Shown piece by piece: positions 47,331 to 64,000 of a stretch of 64,000 nucleotides of DNA. The DNA is from Lampris incognitus. Lineage: Eukaryota; Chordata; Actinopteri; Lampriformes; Lampridae. The stretch is taken from positions 23,864,895-23,928,894 of the forward strand of contig NC_079224.1 of NCBI RefSeq assembly GCF_029633865.1. The letters are read 5' to 3'. The notes below the pieces were generated by a model. It saw only the letters and a program-made list of their open reading frames with translations, was not told the DNA's origin and made no database searches. The translations under genes and the position numbers were made by a program. The stretch's first letter is position 1. The number at the start of each line of letters is the position of its first letter.

Positions 47331-47787
47331 TTAGATTTTGTTGTTGTTGTCTCTTGGCAGAGAAAAGGTTCCTGGCTCCCTCATTGGTTAGGACTGCTAG
47401 AAGTTCTGTGCTTATGTGTTTATTTAGAAAGTGACAGGTGAATCAGTCAATCATATTTTGCTGTTGTAGTGGGTGGGACAAAAAAAAATATCAGCCTAGG
47501 ACTTCTAGAAGTCCAGACCTATCCAGACGCGGGCTCACTCATATAAAAGAAACATGTGCGGTTGCTGAGGAGTCGTTATTTGTGATTGACCGACTCTTTC
47601 ACATTAGCGATCCAAATGTACTGGTTCACTTAAACCAATCAAACTGCACATCACTGACATTAGTCTGTGTACCAGACGAGTGTGACAAAGTTTACAAAGC
47701 ACAGCTACAGGAGGAGATGAGAGCAACATTGTAGCTAGCTTGTTAGCGTTACCCTTCTCAAGACGTGCTTTCGGGTAAGAGCAACAA

Positions 47788-48084
47788 GTGATTGGAAATG
47801 GAAGGCCAATTCTTCCTCTTGTCTCGCCTATGCTTCATCACCTCACCTGTCTGGCGTTGACCATCCCCGTATCCACCTCTTCAGTTGAGCGGTCTTTCTC
47901 GGCCCTGAAGCGCATCAAGACGCACACCAGAAACACAATGGGACAGGACCGACTGGGAGCTCTGGCACTGATGTCCACAGAAAAAGGCCTTCTGATGGAA
48001 CTTAAATCCAGGGACAAACTGCATGATGCTGCTATTGCCCACTTCACAAAGAAGGACCGACGGATGGACTTTATATTCAAGTAG
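47788..48084 (+). pseudogene. hAT transposase C-terminal dimerisation fragment
   Basis: The frame contains LALTIPVSTSSVERSFSALKRIKTHTRNTMGQDRLG followed by ALALMSTEKGLL, the signature hAT C-terminal (Dimer_Tnp_hAT) motif also seen in ZMYM1-like proteins. It stops at 48084 as expected for a C terminus. Upstream (47438-47734) a second open frame shows no domain I recognise. No catalytic region or TIR pair was found, so this is a transposon relic or fragment of a domesticated copy. Confidence 0.8.
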
Positions 48085-48109
48085 CCTAATAAAGTCAGCT
48101 GTCTAATTT

Positions 48110-49290
48110 TATTTTACTCCAAATCAAAGCCGGTGTATTAATCTTATGTGTTGTGATGGCACTTCATAGCTGGTTAATACCACACTTTGCTCATGTAACA
48201 TTAGGCCTACTATACTAAATATTATGGTGTAAGGTTTGGTATATTTTGCATATGATTGTATTGTGACTTTGCTCATGGCATATTCTGCATGTGAAGGTTG
48301 ATTTTATCGTTATTTCTATTCTTTGCTCATGAATTGCTGTAACTTGGTCTGGTCAGTTTGTAAAGAAGAGGTTGTATGATGCTGCATGCTAGTGCTGTCC
48401 ATGGTAATGTTGTAGGCCAGAAGCAGAGGCCATGTCATGTGCATTTTCATTGTTTTCCAAGTATGGAGAGAGACAAAGGGTATTTGATATCCAATGGATT
48501 TTACTTTGGTGGATCTTGAGGCACTGAGTTACTGGCAGTGTGTGCGTGTGTGTGCGTGTGTGTGTGTGTAGGTGAGCTTTGTGTGTCGGAGGTTTTCACC
48601 TGTGGTGCTGCGATGGGTGCACTTTGTGTGTATGAGTTAGAGCTGTGTGTTGGAGCTGTTCATATCTTGAAAAATACTCCAAAAATTTGGTTGATTACAA
48701 TATCATTGCACCGTTGAAGGCCCACTGCCAGACCCCACGGTTCGCTACTGCTTGGCATTACCGGAGCTGCAAAAAGGAACGCCATCAAGTCTACCATGGA
48801 GGCTGCAGAGAGGGCCATCTGAAGGCCCTCTCTGCAGACCTGTGGGCCAGTGTTAATAGGACACAAGCCAGGACCTGATCAACTCCTGCTGGGTCGCCTG
48901 AGCGAGGGTGTATGATGTTGAAAGACCCGAAACACCCGATGACCTCAGGAAACATCACTGATGATGTGTCCCAGCACATCTTAGGATCAGAAAATAAAAG
49001 TCTTGAATCCAAAGTTTCTTCCTTTTTTGTTTGTACTACGAAATTAAACTTCAGTAAAAAAAATTAAAATGTTGAATTCCAGGCTTTTCAACAGAAAATG
49101 ACACAACGTGGAAGTCAAAAGACTGTGATGCTCTCTGGTCCAACGCTTTTAACGGAAAAACAGTTACATTTCAGGGCTCACCTATAGAGTAACTTCAGCA
49201 GCCAATCAAAATGCATCACATTAAATCTTTTCATATGTGAGCTAACTGGGAGATAGATAAAACCATTACAGCTAACCAGATAGAACTTCA
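48110..49290. other. Unassigned spacer with a perfect hairpin and a repeat scrap
   Basis: No gene recognised. 48540-48570 is a short GT run. 48803-48837 is a perfect 14-bp stem hairpin. 48895-48965 (GATGTTGAAAGACCCGAAACACC..ATCACTGATGATGTGTC) resembles a common fish interspersed repeat. Confidence 0.4.
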
Positions 49291-49300
49291 CCAAGTATGA

Positions 49301-49301
<1 letters not shown>

Positions 49302-49338
<37 letters not shown>

Positions 49339-49422
49339 GTGTGTGCGTGTGATTGTGTGTGTGTGTGTGTGTTTGTGTGTGTGTGAGTGTGTGTGTGATT
49401 GTGTGTGTGTGTGTGTGTGTGA

Positions 49423-49489
<67 letters not shown>

Positions 49490-49519
49490 TGTGTGTGTGT
49501 GTTTGTTTGTGTGTGTGTG

Positions 49520-49550
<31 letters not shown>

Positions 49551-49605
49551 ATGTGTTTGTGTTTGTGTATGTGTGTGTGTGTGTGTGTGTGTTTTTTTTG
49601 TGTGC
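49302..49605. repeat. Long (GT)n microsatellite
   Basis: About 300 bp of GT with scattered variants. The many long open frames over it are repeat artefacts. Confidence 0.98.
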
Positions 49606-49892
49606 GCACGCGCGTGCACACAAACATGGGTACAAGAGGTCTAACAAGAGGTCTATTTAGTCCTGGGCCTATTTGTCAGGCCTGTTGAAGCTTTTTCCAA
49701 AATTCTGTAACCAGAACATATAAAACCTTATTTAGGGTTATTGGTTTCGCCTAATGAATTGAATAATCATGCTGTAGTACTGATTATAAAACTGATGGAA
49801 GTGAAAAAGGAGTTGGGGCCCATCAGTGTAGCAAGCAGGATGCAGGAAGGTATAAAAATTACAACAACAAAAAAAAGTATAATAATGACAAT

Positions 49893-50241
49893 GGGTGGCA
49901 CGGTGGTGCAGTGGTTAGCGCAGTCGCCTCAAAGCAAGAAGGTCCTGGGTTCGAGCCCCAGGGTAGTCCAACCTTAGGCGTTGTCCCGGCTTGTCCTCTG
50001 TGTGGAGTTTATATGTTCTCCCCATGTCTGCATGGGTTTCCCCCGGGTGCTCCAGTTTCCTCCCACAGTCCAAAGACATGTAGGTCAGGTGAATCGGCTG
50101 TACTAAATTGTCCCTAGGTGTGAGTGTGGGCCCTGTCCAGGGTGTCTTCCTGCATGCTGCCCAATGACTGCTGGGATAGGCTCCAGCATCCCCGTGACGC
50201 TGAGAGTAGGATAAGTGGTTTTGATTATGGATGGATGGCCA
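49893..50241 (+). mobile_element. SINE family B, full-length plus-strand copy
   Basis: Starts GGTGGCACGGTGGTGCAGTGG, with GTGGTTAGCGCAGTCGCC (A-box region) and GGGTTCGAGCCCC (B box). The body is TATGTTCTCCCCATGTCTGC and the tail ATTATGGATGGATGG. It is the reference copy for the fragments at 12432, 27795 and 32141. Confidence 0.88.
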
Positions 50242-50984
50242 ATAATAATGAACTTTGTCTATATAGCATTTTTCATTCATGAAATGGAGCTCAGAGTGCA
50301 TATATTACAAAAAAACCAAAACAAAAAACCAGCCGAAACAACCACGAGCAAAAATGAGATTCTGTAACAAGTCAGTGTAGAAGTGCTTTAGAAAGTATTG
50401 AGTCACTCGTCTGGATTGCGCTGAGAGACGAGACCATGCTGTCATCTGATGTTGAACCTTACCTGGGCAGCGCAGAGAGGGGAAACCTGAACAGCGCCGA
50501 CACACAGAATGAAAATACAATTCCCACAAGCCCACCCACTTACTACGTCAGCACGCATGCGTCCTTTCTCCCTGGCCATTATTTTGTCCTCCTCAAGCTT
50601 CAACTGGAGAAGTGTCTGAGTGTTTCTCGGTATGAATTAAATATTAATCTGCGGAAGAGACTTTTCTCCCCTCGGATCATATAAACGATCGTGTACATGG
50701 AGTCGCACGATTGATAAGTTGTTCAATCGTCGGACCGCGAAGTCGGGCTGCTATTGGACTTGGAGGCCGAGAGCACTGCGCGGAGTGACAGTCCCGTTGA
50801 AGCCAGCGGACTGGGTGTTTATCTGGCTGGCTAGCTGGCTAGCCCACCCCCCCCCCCTAGCTTCCCAGACAGCTGGGAGTTTTGAGGAGGAGAAGGAGGA
50901 AACAAAGAATTTGACAGTACCGTAACACAGACGGGGGGAGAGGGTGTTGCCGTTGTCCCTTTCTCTTCAGACCTGCCCGAGGGG
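50242..50984 (+). promoter_or_regulatory. STK25 promoter and 5' UTR region
   Basis: GC rises toward 50700-50980, with CpG-containing sequence around 50730-50800 and a C-run at 50850. There is no clear TATA box. The assignment rests on position before the STK25 start codon. Confidence 0.45.
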
Positions 50985-59597
<8,613 letters not shown>

Positions 59598-59863
59598 AAC
59601 AGCAGCTGGATGTAACTCTGCCTGTCCCCCATCCCCTCTCTGCCTCAAAGACGTGCCCCAGCGGCTCAAATAAGGACCACAGAAAACACACCGTTTACTT
59701 CCTTAGTCCAGTTCCCTGTCCAGTCCCCTCAAGAGATCTTTTAATTAGTTATAATTAAATATTTTTACAGTTTTTCTTTAAAGAACGGAGAGTATTTAAG
59801 ACGAGAAAGCCATGGCATTTAGAGCGTTGTGTATACCTGTTAGATTAAGAAAAAAAATCCTAT

Positions 59864-59869
59864 AATAAA
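59864..59869 (+). terminator. STK25 poly(A) signal
   Basis: AATAAA 267 bp after the stop codon, followed by a T-rich stretch (TCTCTTTTTTTC) suited to cleavage-factor binding. Confidence 0.7.
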
Positions 59870-59889
59870 GTCTATGGAAAATCTCTTTT

Positions 59890-62800
59890 TTTCAGCATGT
59901 TTCTGTTGGCCTGATTTAAATGGTGTACAGAAATTAATGGTGGCAGTGGACAGTATTCAGGACTGCTTTCCTATGTAGAGATAAGCCAACAAGGTCAATT
60001 TTGGCAGATTTACTCAATAAGTGTTATATTTGCATAATTTGTTGAGGTTTCATCCAGCACTGATGTCTTTCATTGAAATGAAGCCACATATTTCAGTTTA
60101 TCACTTGGGGGGGAAAAAAGTTTCTGGATAAAAATTGCACCCCAAGAATGGTTGTTATCTGTAACACACATAAGGGGATAGAGCTCAGGAATTATTAAAG
60201 CAGCTGTAATATATTAAGCAGAATTTTCATTTTCTGTAATGAAGCCAGCCAATATAAATCACAGGTACAACACTTTATAAGGTTAAAATGCTCCTCATAA
60301 TTGTAGCCAAGATAGACAACATGACAAGAGAACAGCAGGATGACAGATGCAACCATAAGAACAAGGATGGGATATGATGCTAGTTTAGATGAAGGGTAAC
60401 AAGGCCCCGAGTGGGAACGTCGAGTGGTATCGGTTTCCATTTTACCCTGCTCACAATCATTAATGTCAGGTTTAAAACTGGGTGGTTAAGTCTTTAGTAA
60501 CCAACTTTGTCATCTATTGGAATTAGCAGCCCCCTATTATACCGCAACCCTCCTGCTACAAACAAGACTAAAATACTACAATCTCCCATGAGGCGCAGCA
60601 CAATAAGCAGCATTATAATAAGAAGCATTATATACTTGAAACGGATGAGGCTAGAGGAGACATGCTAAAGATGCATCAGTAAAAGTGCTAAAAAATGTCA
60701 AATGTCAGGTGGTCATGTTGATGTAGGTACTTGAGGTTTAAAATATGAAAAAAGACAAAGTGCAGGTCACAATAAACTGCAAGTTTTAATAAAAACTTAA
60801 TACAAGAGATGCATCACAAATTTAATTTGGTATTTAATTACTGGATAAAACAGCATAAACTGGAATGTTAAGAACTCCCGTCTTGGCATGTGGGGGAGAT
60901 GTTAGCTACACTGACCCCCAACAGTTGACCTTTAACCTTCCTTTGTAGTCGTGGAAACCACAGTTGGGATAAAACCAAAAGTCTCTAAACTCACCAGGAT
61001 CGAATAAGAGCTGCATCGCTGAAACACGGAGGCATACATGTCATTGTTTCCAGAGTTGTAATGGAACTATTTTGATAGAGCAGCCTAAAGCCAATATTAC
61101 CCAGCAACAAGCATGTTTTAAAAGTAGGCAGCCGAAGCTGCTCCTGATGCAGCTCCCTGATCGGCTACAAGAAAACGGCTAGACATCTCGTATACAGTAT
61201 GGGCTTCATGGCACAACCTCCACAAAACAGATTGTCATTGAAAATTCACAAAACTAGGGGAGAAATATATGTTTGTAAGATGGTGTTAACATCAGTATCA
61301 CATTTAATAAACCATTTATCAGGACACTGAACCAGCATTTATCCACTCAAAAATGTAGAGGACACAAAAAGAAAAATAAACATAGTAGATTAACAGCATC
61401 CTACTGAGGCATGTTATTGTCCAAAACACCCGTTTGGCTTTCCTTCATTTGTGAGGCCTACAGGAAGACTGGAGAATGTCAAGGGTCACAGTGTATTTCC
61501 ACCAATCAACTAGAAAGCTCCCAATAACAGAATAGAAGCTCACGCTGGCCTGGGATCTGTATTAGTGGTTTAGATTAAGGGGAGGAGCTGGGGGGGGGCT
61601 GGTCCCAAAATAGCTCTTGAGGGAAGCATCACCTGGGATCTTTCTGTAACACACCATCATCTCAGACAGGGTCAAAGGTTGCATGCAGGCAAGAGGGAAG
61701 ACGAGGATTACAGTAAAGAGACTAAAATCTCACAAATTTAAAGGGAAACTTGCCTCCCTCGACACTTCTTACCAGCAGGAATCTTAATATTACTAATTTT
61801 GCCAATGTTACTCTAGAAAAAAAAAACAAGAGTGCCAACTTCTCATGGTAGTTAAATTCTCCATTTGAATCCCAGAATAACAGTTGGCAAATGATGGTTT
61901 TGGGGTTTTAAAGTATCCAGGATAGACAACAGCACTGAGAAAGAGCAGTGAGACTTTGGCTTTCTTAACAGCAAAAGCAAAAAAATAAAAAATAAAAAAC
62001 CTAAAAAAGGTAAAACACAGCCTGGTGGCTCTGTGTTAGAAAGTGCCTCTCCTTTAGAAAAGACGGGTCACACTACTTCATTTGAGTAACTGGCAATAGT
62101 CCAATACAATGACTCAAAACTAGAAAATAAAAATATGGATTATTAGAAACAGAAATGTGTAAATATATAAACATAATACTGTTTGTATATGTGTGTATAA
62201 AAAAAGAACTCCAAATCCAAAAGAAAGGAGCAAAATAAACTAAGATAGTGGCAAGCAGTGGGAATCAAGAACCAGAGTCTTTCTGTAGCTTTTTCTCCTC
62301 TCCTGACTTCATTTGTCCCTCTGGTCAAACTCAGGCTATGGCTCCAAAACCTTCAAAGAAAGAAAAGACGTAAAACAAGTCATGTTAGAATTCTTATGTC
62401 AGGTTTTTGGTTAAGTGCAGAGGTGCCAACACTGAAAAGATGGAAACCAGAACAGCAAGGGTGAAAAACCAGAATTTGCCCATAAAAACCAGAACATGGT
62501 CATCGGTGGCTAAGTGAACTCGAAAAAAGTACCTCAGACCATTCTAAATGTATTGTCATTGATTTATTGTTATCGTTATCCATTTCACATGTGTATCTGA
62601 AAGGGTCAAAGAGAAGTCAGTGAATAAGGCTAGAACTACTACATCAAGTACTGTACGTTAAAGTACTGTATATTTGCTCCACTACAAGGCTTTGAAAAGC
62701 ACAGCACTGTTCCTTTAAATTGAATGCCATTAGACAATTTTCCGAGGTAAGAGAAAAGCTTACATTTTTTTTAGGGCGGGTTAACCATCACTTTACCATA

Positions 62801-63645
62801 GGGAGTTCCCCATAGACTATTAGATGACACTAGATCAGTATTTACACCGATTAGCCACAACATTAAAACCACCTGCTTAAACCAGTTTTTTCAAGATTAA
62901 AAATGCTTTAAACTATAAACGTATCTATAAACACTTACTATTTCATTATATGATATGTGTACTTATATAAACAGATAATCATAAGTGAATTGCATTCTAA
63001 AGTTTTTAAATGAAAATGGAAATCGTGTAAGCTCACTGGGAAAGGGTGGGGGGGTGCATTGTTTTGTTATTTAAATATCTTGGTACGTACTGGTGTTCAT
63101 GATGACGTCTATCTTAACAGGTGCTCCAGGACCTGTAGAATTTTTCATATTTAAAAAAAAAAAATAAAGACCACCCGCAATATTTAAAAATGCATAGCAT
63201 CTAATCCTACGCCAGTTTCACCCTTCCCTCCATTGGAATTACACGGTACTGCATGTGGTGAAACATGTAGGAATCGACCCCATGCATTTTGAAATATCCC
63301 CGTTATGTTGTGAAAAAGACACGACAGGCGAAGCTCTACTCGGAGCGCACTCCATTTAATCAACAACACAACTAACTACCTTCACTCATGTGACTCAGGT
63401 AAAACATTTAACAGGATTGACTGGATCTCTTCACATGCAGGTAATGCAAGTTGAGTCACGACCCTACCTCCTTCTTCATTAAAATAGCGTACAACAGCTT
63501 GATATAGTTGTGTCTCTTTATTATTGCTGCCATCAGTCACAAGTGAGAACAATTTGACTTTTAACTAGTGGCCAAGTCAGCCGTCGATGTAGCTGCACAG
63601 ATTTGTGTAATAGCAGTTATGTTGGTTCTTGCACACGCTTACTTT
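59890..63645. other. No recognisable gene
   Basis: A 3.7-kb AT-rich stretch. 62844-62883 (ACCGATTAGCCACAACATTAAAACCAC) is the kind of short DNA-transposon tip common in fish. A minus-strand mini-exon candidate near 63080-63136 was considered and not called. Confidence 0.4.
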
Positions 63646-64000
63646 TTTTAAAAATAAATTTATTTCTGATTTTTCCCTTTTTTCTCTCAATTTAGAGGCC
63701 AATCGATCCCTATTTTTAGTTCAAACACCCACCCTCGTACTGCACGCGTTCGCCAAGGGTATCTCTCCGGCCGGCAGTCTCGAAGGAGACGCCTCGCCAC
63801 TTTCGTGACAAGGCGAATCCAGGCCGAAACACTGCTTTTTCCAACACACACAGACGCATTCATGTGACGAACACAAGCCGACTCCGCTCCCCCTCTCGAA
63901 GACAGCATTGCCAATTATTGCTGCTTCGTCGAGTCCGGCCGTAGTCGGATCTGACGTCCGCAGTGGGCAACTGCATTGAGACAAAGCCGATGCTTAGACC
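63646..64000 (-). mobile_element. tRNA-headed SINE, family C, cut by window end
   Basis: On the minus strand it starts GGTCTAAGCATCGGCTTTGT (tRNA-like head) and continues with GATCCGACTACGGCCGGACTC, CAATAATTGGCAATGCTGTC and GTACGAGGGTGGGTGTTTG, ending in an A/T tail. The head is shorter than I expect for this family because the B-box portion seems missing between 63950 and 63962. The first bases lie outside the window. Confidence 0.7.

Noticed and set aside
47438-47734. 98-residue frame before the hAT fragment
   Set aside because: It may belong to the same relic, but I see no hAT catalytic or BED motif, so it was not called.
49178-49688. Several long open frames of His/Thr or Cys/Val repeats on both strands
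   Set aside because: They are translations of the GT/CA microsatellite; composition alone explains their length.
63080-63136. Minus-strand mini-exon (GPGAPVKIDVIMNT) that could join a terminal piece FGAIA at about 62331-62350
   Set aside because: Splice borders are plausible but the acceptor is weak and I cannot match the peptide to a known protein. No further upstream exon was seen, so it may be chance.

Overview
This window looks like ordinary euchromatin from a teleost fish, probably a percomorph. The evidence is small intron-split vertebrate genes with GT..AG junctions, two Tc1/mariner copies, an RTE-type LINE, L2/Maui-like LINE tails, at least three tRNA-headed SINE families, Ty3/gypsy-type LTR fossils and many CA, GA and GATA microsatellites. 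No bacterial, organellar or viral genome is present.

Five host genes are resolved to exon level from translated similarity and splice sites. FBXO36 (7207-12346, minus), AGFG1 (14039-22904, minus), a fish-type FEN1 paralogue (24813-31079, minus) and MFF (34361-38206, minus) run head to tail. STK25 (50985-59597) is on the plus strand. In human, MFF, AGFG1 and FBXO36 all lie in 2q36.3 and STK25 in 2q37.3, so this is a compacted, conserved block. The genes act in different processes: ubiquitin ligase adaptor, Arf-GAP/NPF endocytic adaptor, structure-specific nuclease, mitochondrial fission receptor, and GCKIII kinase. Nothing suggests a shared operon-like function.

Layout: 1-2263 is the 5' part of an LTR retroelement (minus strand) running off the window edge. 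2268-6204 is a DNA element with ~300-bp terminal inverted repeats. Its decayed protein carries the ordered acidic motifs of a FEN1/XPG-family nuclease followed by a CXC cysteine cluster, and I see no DDE transposase. This is the most unusual object here. 6205-31079 holds FBXO36, AGFG1 and the FEN1-like gene with their intronic repeats. 31080-34360 is a repeat-rich spacer. 34361-40096 is MFF and its upstream region. 40097-44309 is a Ty3/gypsy fossil with inverted rather than normal direct ends. 44610-46247 is a Tc1 copy whose two ends carry the same transposase 3' end in opposite orientation. 46251-50241 holds a microsatellite, a hAT fragment, a GT tract and a SINE. 50242-59885 is STK25 with two large foldback elements in its introns. 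59890-64000 shows no recognisable gene and ends in a third SINE family.

Two host genes (FEN1-like exon 1 and the MFF last exon) each look one base short in a short homopolymer. The simplest reading is consensus error in the assembly, with real lesions as the alternative. All calls were made by eye from the sequence; no database search was run.
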